DNA from: Saccharopolyspora gloriosae
Lineage (GTDB): Bacteria; Actinomycetota; Actinomycetes; Mycobacteriales; Pseudonocardiaceae
Length of the DNA: 64,000 bases
Assembly (NCBI RefSeq): GCF_022828475.1
Contig: NZ_CP059557.1
Coordinates: 3,891,470 to 3,955,469, forward strand
Direction: 5' to 3'
Both the position numbers and the translations under genes were made by a program. How positions within the stretch are numbered: the first letter of the stretch is position 1; every line of letters starts with the position of its first letter. Below are positions 18,091 to 30,458 of the stretch, one piece after another. The notes under the pieces were generated by a model. That model searched no databases. It had not been told where the DNA came from and saw nothing but the letters and a program-made list of their open reading frames with translations.

Positions 18091-18213
18091 GGCCGACGAG
18101 TCCTTTCAGCAAGGTCTTTTGATCTGTCTCTTGTCAGCGGCGAAGCCGATGAGCGGTGACCACCAAAGCAGAAGTACCACCGGCGGGTTCTCAGTGGCGT
18201 CCGCACGAGCACG

Positions 18214-18246
18214 GCTTTTTCCTCGTGGCGGCCGCTCGGAAAAAGC
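18214..18246. other. Hairpin in the hsaC-hsaB gap
   Basis: GCTTTTTCC (18214-18222) and GGAAAAAGC (18238-18246) form a perfect 9-base stem around a 15-base GC-rich loop. It lies in the otherwise featureless 237-base space between hsaC and hsaB. The A/T runs are unusual here. It could attenuate or process the hsa transcript ahead of hsaB; no open frame with coding character was found in the gap. Confidence 0.35.
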
Positions 18247-18327
18247 TGCCACACCGGCCGGGGCGCTGGGAGCAAGCCACCGAGGTTCCGTCGCCCGACC
18301 GGCCGAGCAGGCCGTTCGGAAGGTTCC

Positions 18328-21305
<2,978 letters not shown>

Positions 21306-21435
21306 CCAAGCGCTCCCGTTCCCGCGCCCGCCGCACGAGCACGATCTGGAACCCGTTCCGCCGCAGAACCGGTGGGCCGGAGTGAAATACCTGTCCGCGA
21401 AGTCGCGTGATCGCCGTTCACAACGACAACAACAC

Positions 21436-21449
21436 TAGAACATGTTCTC
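21436..21449. promoter_or_regulatory. KstR-type operator upstream of hsaA
   Basis: TAGAACATGTTCTC fits the KstR pattern except at the last base and shares TAGAACATGTT with the fadD19 site. It is the only such site before hsaA and should control the whole hsaA-D-C-B run. The distance to the hsaA start (130 bases) leaves room for an untranslated leader. Confidence 0.75.
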
Positions 21450-21514
21450 GTTTATGTCGAGCACTCGAACCCTGGACATCCCCGGCCCCACTGCCCCGCG
21501 TTCAGGCGAGTGGC

Positions 21515-21615
21515 CCCTTTGACCGGCGCGACCGGGCAACGGGGACGTTCACCTGACCTCGCCGGCGGAGTGAACGGCCCGTTCGACCGGTAGGACCGGG
21601 CGAAGGAAGCAGTGA
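21515..21615. repeat. Repeat-family remnants downstream of hsaF
   Basis: CCTTTGACCGG and CGGGCAACGGGGAC (21515-21546) copy the block at 11566-11594. They are followed by GAGTGAACGGCCCGTTCG (around 21569-21586), a half-unit of the 47-base palindromes, and then another CCGGGCGAAGG. The fragments lie directly after hsaF and before the hsaA promoter, where they could terminate hsaE-G-F transcription. Confidence 0.5.
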
Positions 21616-21626
21616 CCTTCGGGGAA

Positions 21627-22664
21627 TCAGGATTCGGCTTGGAGTTCGAGGGCGAGGGTGATGAGCTGGTCTTCCTGGCCACCGACCAGTTTGCGTTCGC
21701 CTGCTAGCACGAGCAGGTCTCCGGCGTCGACGCCGTAGCGTTCGGCCTGCCGTTCCGCGTGTTTGAGGAAGCTGGAGTACACGCCCGCGTAGCCCATCAG
21801 CAGCGCCGAGCGGTCCAGCAGGCACTCCTGCGGCATCGCCGGGCGCACCACCCGCTCGGCGGCGTCGGCCATCGCGAAGAAGTCCACGCCGGTGCGGATT
21901 CCCAGCTTGTCGCACACCCCGACGAACGCCTCGACCGGAGTGTTGCCCGCGCCCGCACCGAACCTGCGCGCGCTGCCGTCGATCTGCACCGCGCCCGCCC
22001 GAGCGGCCGCGATGGAGTTCGCCACCGCCACTCCCAAGTTCTCGTGCCCGTGGAAGCCGACCTGCGCGTCGTCGCCGACCTCGGCGACGATCGCCGCGAC
22101 CCGGTCCGCGACCTGCTCCAGCACGAGCGCACCGGCCGAATCGACCACGTACACGCACTGGCAGCCCGCGTCGACCATGATCCGGGCCTGCTTCGCCAGC
22201 GCCTCGGGCGGCTGGGAGTGCGCCATCATCAGGAAGCCCACGGTCTCCAGCCCGCGTTCCCTGGCCAGCCGGAAGTGCTGCACCGACACGTCGGCCTCGG
22301 TGCAGTGCGTGGCGATCCGGCACACCGCCGCGCCGTTGTCCTGCGCGCGCACGATGTCGTCGAGCACGCCCACACCGGGCAGCATCAGGAACGCGATCCG
22401 GGCGTGCACCGCGGTGCGCGCCGCCAGCGCGATCAGCTCCTGCTCGGGGGTGCGGGAGAAACCGTAGTTGAACGACGATCCGCCGAGCCCGTCGCCGTGG
22501 GTCACCTCGATCACCGGCACTCCGGCGCCGTCGAGCGCGCCGACGATGTCGCGCACTTCCTCGGCGGTGAACTGGTGGCGCTTGTGGTGCGAACCGTCAC
22601 GTAGCGAAGTGTCGGTCACCCGCAGGTCCAGCGATTCGGAGAACGTCCTGGGCAGCTCGGTCAC
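21627..22664 (-). CDS. hsaF: 4-hydroxy-2-oxohexanoate aldolase HsaF
   Basis: A 345-residue class II, divalent-metal pyruvate aldolase (Rv3534c is 346). It splits 4-hydroxy-2-oxohexanoate into pyruvate and propanal. The catalytic Arg-Asp pair is in [12 protein letters not shown] (19-30) and the metal-binding histidines in GFHGHENLG. It forms a channelling complex with HsaG, which takes the aldehyde directly. Its ATG overlaps the hsaG stop by four bases (ATGA), as expected for two subunits of a complex. Confidence 0.94.
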   Translation of the reverse strand: MTELPRTFSESLDLRVTDTSLRDGSHHKRHQFTAEEVRDIVGALDGAGVPVIEVTHGDGLGGSSFNYGFSRTPEQELIALAARTAVHARIAFLMLPGVGVLDDIVRAQDNGAAVCRIATHCTEADVSVQHFRLARERGLETVGFLMMAHSQPPEALAKQARIMVDAGCQCVYVVDSAGALVLEQVADRVAAIVAEVGDDAQVGFHGHENLGVAVANSIAAARAGAVQIDGSARRFGAGAGNTPVEAFVGVCDKLGIRTGVDFFAMADAAERVVRPAMPQECLLDRSALLMGYAGVYSSFLKHAERQAERYGVDAGDLLVLAGERKLVGGQEDQLITLALELQAES

Positions 22665-23575
22665 GAGATTCGCTCCTCTGCGATGTCCGGGCGCGCGCCG
22701 GCGCGGACGAGCTCCTCGCCCGCGCGCACGGCGGCGGCGGTCATGATGTCGAGATTCCCGGAGTACGGCGGCAGGAAGTCACCGGCCCCGGCGACCTCGA
22801 CGAAGGTGGCGACCCGGATGTGGTCGGCGGCGGTGTCGAACTGCGGCTCGCCCAGCAGCCGGTAGCCGGGGACGTACTCCGCGATGTCGCGGGCCATGCG
22901 GGTGATGGATTCGCCGATCACGTCGGTGTCGGAATCCGCGGGGACGGCGCAGAAAACGGTGTCCCGCATGATCATGGGAGGGTCGGCGGGGTTCAGCACG
23001 ATGATCGCCTTGCCGCGCTCGGCGCCGCCGATGGTCTCGATGCCCAGGCCGGTGGTCCTGGTGAACTCGTCGATGTTCGCGCGGGTTCCCGGCCCCGCCG
23101 AGACCGATGCGACGGACGCCACGATCTCCGCGTAGCTCACCGGCGCGATGCGGGAGACGGCGTGCACCATCGGGATCGTCGCCTGCCCGCCGCAGGTGAT
23201 CAGGTTGAGGTTGGGCGCCGCCAGGTGCGCGCCGATGTTCACCGGGGGCACCACCGCAGGCCCGACGGCGGCCGGGGTGAGGTCGATGGCGCGGATGCCC
23301 GCGCTCGCGTAGCGCGGCGCGTTCGCGCGGTGCACTCCCGCCGAGGTGGCTTCGAAGACCAGGTCGGGCCGGTCGTCCTGGCCGAGCAGCCAATCCACGC
23401 CGTCGGCGCTGGTGCGCACGCCGAGCTCGTCCGCCCGGCGCAGCCCTTCGCTGGCCGGGTCGATCCCGATCATCCAGCGCGGCTCGATCAACTCCGACCG
23501 GCTCAGCTTGTAGAGCAGGTCGGTGCCGATGTTGCCGGAGCCCACTATCGCCGCGGTCGCTTTGCCAGGACTCAT
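22661..23575 (-). CDS. hsaG: Acylating propanal dehydrogenase HsaG
   Basis: A 304-residue CoA-acylating aldehyde dehydrogenase (Rv3535c is 303), converting propanal to propionyl-CoA with NAD. The dinucleotide site GSGNIGTDL is at 12-20, and the catalytic Cys128 is in [10 protein letters not shown]. The ATG at 23575 is selected because it begins the family sequence; the longer frame has no homology. It is 35 bases downstream of hsaE. The propionyl-CoA product would feed the acyl-CoA carboxylase encoded at 49592-53424. Confidence 0.93.
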   Translation of the reverse strand: MSPGKATAAIVGSGNIGTDLLYKLSRSELIEPRWMIGIDPASEGLRRADELGVRTSADGVDWLLGQDDRPDLVFEATSAGVHRANAPRYASAGIRAIDLTPAAVGPAVVPPVNIGAHLAAPNLNLITCGGQATIPMVHAVSRIAPVSYAEIVASVASVSAGPGTRANIDEFTRTTGLGIETIGGAERGKAIIVLNPADPPMIMRDTVFCAVPADSDTDVIGESITRMARDIAEYVPGYRLLGEPQFDTAADHIRVATFVEVAGAGDFLPPYSGNLDIMTAAAVRAGEELVRAGARPDIAEERIS

Positions 23576-23610
23576 CTTCCAGCTCCTCGAACCCTCGTCG
23601 GAACGTCGTG

Positions 23611-24405
23611 TCATCGGAACGTCACGGACACCGCACCGAGGCTGCGTCCACCGGTGCTGAACTCGGCGTCGAAGCGCTGCCCGGCGGCCACGTCGACGGC
23701 TCGGGTGCACGACCCGGGCAGCACGACGTGCCCGGCGCGCAACCGGACGCCGAAAGCGGCGACCTTGCGCGCCAGCCATGCCACCGCCGTCGTCGGATCG
23801 CCGAGCACGGCGTCCGAACTGCCCGCCGCGATCGGGGAACCGTCGCGACGCAGCACCGCGTCGATCGCGCGCGGATCCACCGCGTCCGGTGGAATCCTGG
23901 CCGCTCCCAGCATGAATCCGGCCGAGGAGGCGTTGTCGGCGATGGTGTCGGCGAGGCTGATCCGCCAGTCGCCGATGCGGCTGTCGATGAGCTCGATCGA
24001 CGGCACCAGTGCCTCGGTGCCCGCCAGCACGTCCCGCTCGGTGCAGGACTCGCCGGGCAGGTCGGCGCCGAGCAGGTAGCCGACCTCGACCTCCACCCGC
24101 GGGAAGCAGTAGCGGGAGGTCTCGACCGGTTCGTCCTCGGACAGCCGCATGTCGGAGAGCAGGTGGCCGTAGTCGGGCTCGTCCACGCCCATCATCGCCT
24201 GCATCACCGGGGACGACAGGCCCACCTTGTGCCCGACGATCTCGGTGTCGGGCAGCCGCCTGCGAATGTTGCCGAGCTGGATCTCATACGCGTCGACGGC
24301 GGTCAGCTGCGGATACGAGTCGATCAGCGGTGCGATCGGCACTCGGTCCCGCTCGGCGTTCCACAACCGCAGCGCCAGCTCAGCACGCTGTTGACTGGTG
24401 AGCAC
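23611..24405 (-). CDS. hsaE: 2-hydroxyhexa-2,4-dienoate hydratase HsaE
   Basis: A 264-residue member of the fumarylacetoacetate hydrolase/2-oxopent-4-enoate hydratase family (Rv3536c is 261). It hydrates the dienoate released by HsaD. Features are GHKVGLSS (about 58-65 in this start), the metal-site [12 protein letters not shown] segment and [11 protein letters not shown]. The GTG at 24405 has GGAGGAAAC before it. It lies between the Kst4D-like gene (46 bases upstream) and hsaG in one minus-strand operon. Confidence 0.92.
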   Translation of the reverse strand: MLTSQQRAELALRLWNAERDRVPIAPLIDSYPQLTAVDAYEIQLGNIRRRLPDTEIVGHKVGLSSPVMQAMMGVDEPDYGHLLSDMRLSEDEPVETSRYCFPRVEVEVGYLLGADLPGESCTERDVLAGTEALVPSIELIDSRIGDWRISLADTIADNASSAGFMLGAARIPPDAVDPRAIDAVLRRDGSPIAAGSSDAVLGDPTTAVAWLARKVAAFGVRLRAGHVVLPGSCTRAVDVAAGQRFDAEFSTGGRSLGAVSVTFR

Positions 24406-24451
24406 GTTTCCTCCATGGACGACCGGTGGTCTTGTGCGTGGGCGCGGCATC

Positions 24452-26086
24452 TCAACCGTCCTCGGCCAGTGCGAGCCGGCTTCCCGCTCTGCGGCCGGAG
24501 AACACGCAGTCGGCGAGGGACAGGCCGCTGACGTAGGAGTTCGAGCAGATGCCCGCCGCGGTCCGTCCCGCCGCGTACAGGCCGGGGATCGGGGCGCGGT
24601 CCTCGTCCAGCACCGCGCCGGTCGTCTCGTCGGTCACCAGGCCGCCGAGGGTCAGCATCGGGCACGGGTAGGCGACGCTGGGCCGGACCGAGATGTCGAG
24701 CAGCGTGAACGGCGGGGTGCGCAGCGGCCGCACGAACTCCGCCGGTTTGCCCGCCGGGTCCTTCCCGGCCGCGGCGTTGTCGTGCGCCTCCACGGTGGTC
24801 CGCAGTCGTACCGGGTCGATACCGGCGAGCACCGCGGCCTCGGCGACGGTCGGCGCGCTCACCGAACGCCTGCCCAGCAGGTACAGCGTCTGCATCAGCT
24901 GGAACCACACGGTCTGGCCGCGCAACCGGCGGATCGTCTCGCGCCGCAGGTCGGCGTCGATCAGCAGCCAGCCGCGCCCACCGTGGCGGTTGATCAGCGC
25001 GTCGCCGAGCGCGGCACCGTAACGGGACTCGTCGCAGACCCGGTCTCCGTGCTCGTCGACGAGCACCGCGCTGAGCAACGGGCTCGGCGGGGTGATGAAC
25101 CGCCACGCCGAGACGTTCCCGAGCTTGTCGGTCGCGCCGCCCACCGAGGTGCCGAGCCGGATACCGCTGCCGTCGTCACCGCGCGTTCCCAGCGGGAGCC
25201 CGCCCCGGTACAGCGGGGCGTGGCGGCGCAGCATCTCCCGGTTCGCCACGAAGCCGCCCGCGGCCAGCACGACTCCGCGCCTGGCCCGCACTCGAAGCGG
25301 ACGCGCGTGCCGCCGCTCCAGCCGTTCGGCGACCGCGTGCAGGCGTTTTCCCCACGCGGGCACGTAAATCCCGGGTTTCGCGGCGAGCTTCGACGACACC
25401 CGGTGGACCTGTCGCACGCGGCGGGAGGCGGTGCTCAGTGATGCGCACTCCACGCCGCGCACCCGGCCGGTGGCGTCGGTGATCAGTTCCGTGCACCGGG
25501 TCTGGTCGACGATGCGGACGCCGCTGGCGCGCACCGCCGCCGCCAGCGCGGCGAACAGCACCTTGCCGGAGGTCCCGCGCCCGTAGGCGCGATGTCCGCG
25601 CGGGGCGGGGCGGGCGACGTCGCGGAATCCGCCGGACGCTTCGCTGCCCGAGTAGTAGAGGTAGTGGCGGTTGCTCGGGTACGACGTCTTGTACGGCGCG
25701 AGGTCGCTGCCGAAGGGCACGCCCCGCGCCTCCAGCCACTCGATCATCTCGGGGCTCTGCTCGCAGAAGCGGCGCAGCGTGGCCTCGGAGACCGCGTCGC
25801 CGGTCTCCATCCGCAGGTACTCGTACATGTCCTCGACGGAGTCCGCGACGCCCGCCTCCCGTTGCAACCGGGTGCCACCGCCCGCGTAGACGATTCCGCC
25901 GGAGAGCGTGCTCGCCCCGCCGCCCGAGAACCGGTCCAGCAGCACGACCTCGGCACCGCCGCGAGCCGCTTCGATCGCGGCGCACGCGCCCGCGACGCCG
26001 AACCCCACGACCACCACGTCCGCCCACAGCTCATCCGTCACCACGACCTCCGACTGAAACCGGTTCTCCATCGACATCCCCGACAC
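24452..26086 (-). CDS. FAD-dependent steroid dehydrogenase, Kst4D-like
   Basis: A 544-residue flavoprotein of the KstD/fumarate-reductase family. The FAD Rossmann motif GFGVAGA is at 28-34 and the second FAD segment GLYAAGRTAAG near the C-terminus. It differs from KstD in the catalytic end: NSYVSGLS replaces the KstD TYxGPG. A Tyr-x-Ser pair in this place is described for Rhodococcus 3-ketosteroid delta-4-(5alpha)-dehydrogenase (Kst4D), so that activity is the best guess; a second delta-1 enzyme is less likely. The start could also be ATG 26077 or 26071, as no clear ribosome site is seen. It is first in the operon with hsaE-G-F and divergent from kstD over a perfect KstR site. Confidence 0.7.
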   Translation of the reverse strand: MSGMSMENRFQSEVVVTDELWADVVVVGFGVAGACAAIEAARGGAEVVLLDRFSGGGASTLSGGIVYAGGGTRLQREAGVADSVEDMYEYLRMETGDAVSEATLRRFCEQSPEMIEWLEARGVPFGSDLAPYKTSYPSNRHYLYYSGSEASGGFRDVARPAPRGHRAYGRGTSGKVLFAALAAAVRASGVRIVDQTRCTELITDATGRVRGVECASLSTASRRVRQVHRVSSKLAAKPGIYVPAWGKRLHAVAERLERRHARPLRVRARRGVVLAAGGFVANREMLRRHAPLYRGGLPLGTRGDDGSGIRLGTSVGGATDKLGNVSAWRFITPPSPLLSAVLVDEHGDRVCDESRYGAALGDALINRHGGRGWLLIDADLRRETIRRLRGQTVWFQLMQTLYLLGRRSVSAPTVAEAAVLAGIDPVRLRTTVEAHDNAAAGKDPAGKPAEFVRPLRTPPFTLLDISVRPSVAYPCPMLTLGGLVTDETTGAVLDEDRAPIPGLYAAGRTAAGICSNSYVSGLSLADCVFSGRRAGSRLALAEDG

Positions 26087-26132
26087 GAGTCCATGTTTCC
26101 GGTAATCACCGTAGCGCCACTGCGGATAAAAC

Positions 26133-26146
26133 TATAACCTGTTTCA
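26133..26146. promoter_or_regulatory. KstR-type operator, kstD/Kst4D-like divergent promoter
   Basis: TATAACCTGTTTCA matches TnnAACnnGTTnnA at every fixed base. It lies 24 bases before kstD and 47 bases before the Kst4D-like gene, so it can control both the ring-opening operon on the plus strand and the hsaE-G-F operon on the minus strand. Confidence 0.78.
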
Positions 26147-26169
26147 GTATTGAGAGCGATGGAGGTGAC

Positions 26170-27911
26170 ATGAGCGCATCCGTCCCGACTCCCGATCCGG
26201 CGGGCTCACCGGTCGACGTCGTGGTGGTGGGCAGCGGAGCCGCCGGGATGACCGCGGCGATCACCGCCGCACGGGCGGGCCTGGACACCGTGGTGGTGGA
26301 GAAGGCCGGCCGCTTCGGCGGTTCCACGGCCCGGTCCGGCGGTGGCGTGTGGGTGCCGAACAACGCGGTGCTCGCCCGCAACGGCCGCGCGGACACCGCC
26401 GAGCAGGCCGCCGCCTACCTCGACCACATCATCGGCGACACCGCGCCCGCCGAGCTGCGGCGCGCGTTCCTGGCCAACGGCCCCGCGATGCTCTCGACGG
26501 TCCTCGAATCCACCCCGTTGCGGATGCGCTGGGTGCCGGGATATTCCGACTACTACCCGGAGGCGCCCGGGGGCCGGTCCGGCGGGCGTTCCATCGAACC
26601 GAAGCCCCTGGACGGGCGCCTGCTGGGCGAGGAACTCTCCCGGCTGGAGCCCGATTTCACCAAGGCACCGCGCAACTTCTCCGTCACCCAAGCCGATTTC
26701 CGCTGGCTCAACCTGGTCGCCCGCCATCCGCGCGGCGTGCTGCGCGCCGTCCGGGTGGGTGCGCGCTGGATGTTCGCGAACCTGCTCCGGAAGCGGCTGC
26801 TGGTCCGGGGCAGGCGCTCGCGGCCGGGCTGCGGCTGGGGCTGCGCGACCAGCGGGTGCCGTTGTGGCTGAACACCGAACTGCTCGAGCTCGTCCAGGAC
26901 GACGCGGGACGCGTCACCGGGGTCGTGGTGCGCCGAGACGGTGAGCCGGTCACGCTGCACGCCCGGCGCGGTGTGGTGCTCGCCGCGGGCGGATTCGAGC
27001 ACAACGAGGTCATGCGCAAGCAGCACCAGCGCGAACCGATCGGCACCGGCTGGACGGTCGGCGCGGTGGCCAACACCGGCGACGCGATCCGCGCGGGCCA
27101 GGACCTCGGCGCCGCGGTGGACCTGATGGACGACGCCTGGTGGGGGCCGTCGATTCCGCTGACCGGCGGACCGTGGTTCTGCCTCGCCGAACGCACGCTG
27201 CCCGGCTGCATCATGGTCAACGGCGACGGACGGCGGTTCGTCAACGAGGCCGCCCCGTACGTGGACGCGGTGCACGCGATGTACGGGCCGGGCGACGGTC
27301 CGGCCCGCAACATTCCGACCTGGCTGATCGCCGACCAGCGCTATCGGGACCGGTACGTGTTCGCGGGCCTGGGACCGCGCCAGCCGTTCCCGAAGCGCTG
27401 GTTCGAAGCCGGGGCGATCCGCCGTGCGAACACCGTGGAGGAGCTCGCGGACGAGATCGGCGTTCCACCGCAGCAGCTGCGCGGGACCGTCGACCGGTTC
27501 AACGAGCACGCGCGCACCGGCGAGGACGCCGACTTCCAGCGCGGCCGCAGCGCCTACGACCGCTACTACGGCGACCCGTTCAACCGGCCCAACCCCTGTC
27601 TCGCGGCGCTCACGGACGCGCCGTTCTACGCGGTGAAGATCGTGCCCGGCGACCTGGGCACCAAGGGCGGCCTGCGCATCGACGTGCACGCCCGAGTGCT
27701 GCGGGAGGACGGCGATCCGATTCCCGGCCTCTACGCGGCGGGCAACTCCAGCGCGGCCGTCATGGGCCGCACCTACGCCGGGCCGGGAGCGACCCTCGGA
27801 CCGGCGATGACCTTCGGTTACCTGGCCGCGCAGCACATGGCGGACGTGGCGGGAGCCGAACCGAAACACGCTTCGAGCCCCGGCAGGGGCGAACGGAGGA
27901 GGCAGCGATGA
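26170..27911 (+). pseudogene. kstD: 3-ketosteroid delta-1-dehydrogenase KstD, single-base frameshift
   Basis: Two frames join to make one KstD-like protein of about 580 residues (M. tuberculosis KstD has 563). The first (26170-26871) gives GSGAAGM, GGSTARSGGGVWVPNN and GYSDYYPEAPGG, then loses homology after KRLLVRG. The second carries on from QALAAGLRLGL through AAGGFEHNE and DDAWWGPS to TYAGPGATLGPAMTFGY, which includes the catalytic Tyr. One missing base at 26806-26811, beside a GGGG run, explains the break. Read as given, the first frame ends at 26871, so no active enzyme forms unless frameshifting occurs or the base was missed in sequencing. The start has a strong GGAGGTGAC. It overlaps kshA by ATGA. 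Confidence 0.85.
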
Positions 27912-29059
27912 CGCAGGCGTCGAACAACGGCGACGGCGAGGTGCGGACCATCGACGTCGGAACCCCGCCGACCAGGTTCGCCCGCGGCTGGCACTGCCTG
28001 GGGCTCGCGGAGACGTTCAAGGACGGTTCACCGCACGCCGTGGAAGCCTTCGGCACGAAGCTCGTGGTCTTCCAAGCGGGCAGCGGCGAGCTGCACGTGC
28101 TGGACGGCTACTGCAGGCACATGGGCGGAGATCTCAGCCAGGGCAGCATCAAGGGCGACGCGGTGGCCTGCCCGTTTCACGACTGGCGCTGGTCCGGCGA
28201 TGGGCGTTGCGCCGGGATTCCCTACGCCAAGCGGATTCCGCTGCGGGCGCGCACCAAGGCGTGGACGTGCATGGAGCGCAACAAGCAGCTGTTCGTGTGG
28301 AACGACCCGGAGGGCAACCCGCCGCCGCCGGACATCGTGATTCCCGAACTGCCCGAGGTCCACTCGCCGGAGTGGAGCAACTGGACCTGGGACACGGAGC
28401 TCATCCAGGGTTCGCACTGCCGGGAGATCGTCGACAACGTGGTGGACATGGCGCACTTCTTCTACGTGCACTACGCGTTCCCGACGTACTTCAAGAACGT
28501 CTTCGACGGGCACATCGCCACCCAGTACCTGAACACGAAGGGGCGTCCGGACGTCGGCGGCTCGCAGTCGAACTACGCGGGTGAGGAGAACTTCGGGCGT
28601 TCCGAGGCCTCCTACTACGGGCCGTCGTACATGATCGACAGGCTGTGGAACGATCACAAGGGCATGACCATCGAGACCATCCTGATCAACTGCCACTACC
28701 CGGTCACCGAGAACTCGTTCGTCCTGCAATGGGGAGTGCTGGCCAAGAAGCTGCCCGGCCTCACCGACGAGCAGGCGGACAAGATGGCGGGCAAGATCGC
28801 CAAGAACACCGGTGTCGGATTCCTCCAGGACGTCGAGATCTGGCGGAACAAGACGCGCATCGACAACCCGCTGCTGTGCGAGGAGGACGGGCCGGTGTAC
28901 CAGTTGCGGCGCTGGTACGAACAGTTCTACGTGGACGTCGCCGACCTGACCGAGGACATGACGGGGCGGTTCGAGTTCGAGGTGGACACCACCCGCGCGA
29001 ACGTCGCGTGGGAGCAGGAGGTCGCCGACAACCTCGCGCGCCGAGCGGGCGGTCAGTGA
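27908..29059 (+). CDS. kshA: 3-ketosteroid 9alpha-hydroxylase oxygenase KshA
   Basis: A 383-residue Rieske non-heme iron oxygenase (Rv3526 is 386). With KstD activity, 9alpha-hydroxylation breaks ring B and aromatises ring A. The [2Fe-2S] ligands are Cys69, His71, Cys88 and His91. The mononuclear iron ligands are His183 and His188 (AHFFYVHYAF) plus the Asp of FLQDVEIW near 306. The ATG at 27908 overlaps the kstD stop (ATGA), with GGAGGCAGCG before it. It is followed three bases later by a small Cys-rich gene and then kshB. Confidence 0.95.
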   Translation: MTQASNNGDGEVRTIDVGTPPTRFARGWHCLGLAETFKDGSPHAVEAFGTKLVVFQAGSGELHVLDGYCRHMGGDLSQGSIKGDAVACPFHDWRWSGDGRCAGIPYAKRIPLRARTKAWTCMERNKQLFVWNDPEGNPPPPDIVIPELPEVHSPEWSNWTWDTELIQGSHCREIVDNVVDMAHFFYVHYAFPTYFKNVFDGHIATQYLNTKGRPDVGGSQSNYAGEENFGRSEASYYGPSYMIDRLWNDHKGMTIETILINCHYPVTENSFVLQWGVLAKKLPGLTDEQADKMAGKIAKNTGVGFLQDVEIWRNKTRIDNPLLCEEDGPVYQLRRWYEQFYVDVADLTEDMTGRFEFEVDTTRANVAWEQEVADNLARRAGGQ

Positions 29060-29061
29060 GC

Positions 29062-29400
29062 ATGGCGGGCTCGGACTGGGCCAAGGCGCCGTCGTTCGCC
29101 GACGACCCGGGAATGCGGGCGAGGCTGCGGGAACGCACCGCCGAGGACCGCCGGGAACACCTCGAAGGGGGCCTGCGGTCCGTCGAGTGCACCCGGTGCG
29201 GCGCGTGCGTGCTGGCGAAGAAGAACAGCCCGTCGCACACCAGCGTCCAGTGGACGGGCGCGGCGGCGCAGCAGTGCCCGGAGCTGTCGGCGCACGTGCG
29301 CGGCGGCAGCACCGCGCACGTGGAGACCTGCCCCGACCTGCACGAGAGCATCGGCGACGCGATGCGGGAAACCCGCTCGGCGGTCGGGGAGCACGACTAG
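29062..29400 (+). CDS. Small Cys-rich protein between KshA and KshB
   Basis: A 112-residue protein with no family that I recognise. It has the cluster C43-x2-C46-x2-C49 (ECTRCGACVL), then single cysteines at 72 (QQCPEL) and 90 (ETCPDL). The spacing recalls a ferredoxin or zinc-ribbon but lacks a full 4-Cys ferredoxin box. Codon use is like its neighbours, and it sits two bases after the kshA stop and eight bases before kshB, so it is surely in the operon. Possible roles are electron transfer, cluster delivery or metal binding for the hydroxylase; this is inference from place alone. Confidence 0.78.
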   Translation: MAGSDWAKAPSFADDPGMRARLRERTAEDRREHLEGGLRSVECTRCGACVLAKKNSPSHTSVQWTGAAAQQCPELSAHVRGGSTAHVETCPDLHESIGDAMRETRSAVGEHD

Positions 29401-29408
29401 GAGGGCTC

Positions 29409-30449
29409 ATGTCCCAACCTTCCGATTCCGGCGTGCACCGGCTGAAAGTCGACGAGGTGGTCCAGGAGTCACCGGACGCGATCTCGCTGGTGTTCGCCGT
29501 GCCCGACGACGGCGAGTTCTCCTACCGTCCCGGCCAATTCCTGACGCTGCGCGTTCCCGGTGCGCACGGCGGGTCGGTGGCCCGGTGCTACTCGCTGTCG
29601 AGCTCGCCGCACACCGACTCCGCGCCGCGAGTCACCATCAAGCGCGTTCGCGGTGGTCACGGGTCGAACTGGTTGTGCGACAACATGACCGCTGGGTCCA
29701 TTGTGGATGTCCTGCCGCCCGACGGCGGGTTCACGCCGAAGTCGCTGGACGGGAAGTTCCTGCTGCTGGCGGGCGGCAGCGGGATCACCCCGATCATGTC
29801 TATCGTGCGCTCGGTGCTGGCGGGCGGCGACGGGCGGATCGTGCTGATCTACGCGAACCGGGACGAGCAGTCGGTGATCTTCGCCGGAGCGCTGCGCGAA
29901 CTCGCCGCCGCGCATCCCGGGCGGTTGACGGTCGTGCACTGGCTGGAAACGGTGCAGGGCCTGCCGGACGGAGCATCGCTGCGGGCGCTGGCTGAGCCGT
30001 TCGCGGACCACGAGGCGTTCGTCTGCGGTCCGGGCGCGTTCATGGACGTCGCCGCAGGCGCACTCGCACCGCTCGGCTTCGCCGGGAGCCGGCTGCACAT
30101 CGAACGGTTCCTGTCGCTGGCGGAGAACCCGTTCGAGCGGACCGAACAACCGCCCGCCGAGGCGGACGGCGAAGGCGACGCCACGGTCGAAGTCGACATC
30201 GACGGCGCCCGGCACCGGCTCGACTGGCCACGCCGGCAGCGCCTGCTCGACCTGCTGCTGGAGCGCGGCATCGACGCGCCCTATTCGTGCAGGCAGGGCG
30301 CGTGCAGCGCGTGCGCCTGCCGCATCGGCGGCGGCGAGGTGAGCATGGTGCGCAATGACATCCTGGAGCAGGAGGATCTCGACGACGGCATCGTGCTGGC
30401 CTGCCAGTCGCTGCCGGTCACCGACGAAGTCCACGTCAGCTACGAGTGA
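29409..30449 (+). CDS. kshB: 3-ketosteroid 9alpha-hydroxylase reductase KshB
   Basis: A 346-residue class IA reductase (Rv3571 is 358) that passes electrons from NADH through FAD and a plant-type [2Fe-2S] cluster to KshA. The FAD motif RCYSLSSSP is at 59-67, the NAD-binding GGSGITPIMS near 124-133, and the C-terminal ferredoxin domain has SCRQGACSACACRI with its last ligand at Cys332. The ATG at 29409 follows AGGAGGGCTC. In M. tuberculosis kshA and kshB are not adjacent; here they share an operon. Confidence 0.93.
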   Translation: MSQPSDSGVHRLKVDEVVQESPDAISLVFAVPDDGEFSYRPGQFLTLRVPGAHGGSVARCYSLSSSPHTDSAPRVTIKRVRGGHGSNWLCDNMTAGSIVDVLPPDGGFTPKSLDGKFLLLAGGSGITPIMSIVRSVLAGGDGRIVLIYANRDEQSVIFAGALRELAAAHPGRLTVVHWLETVQGLPDGASLRALAEPFADHEAFVCGPGAFMDVAAGALAPLGFAGSRLHIERFLSLAENPFERTEQPPAEADGEGDATVEVDIDGARHRLDWPRRQRLLDLLLERGIDAPYSCRQGACSACACRIGGGEVSMVRNDILEQEDLDDGIVLACQSLPVTDEVHVSYE

Positions 30450-30458
30450 GGGAACCGC

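Noticed and set aside
28028-29410. 460-codon open frame antisense to kshA
   Set aside because: KshA on the plus strand has all iron ligands; the antisense frame is a GC-bias artefact without homology.
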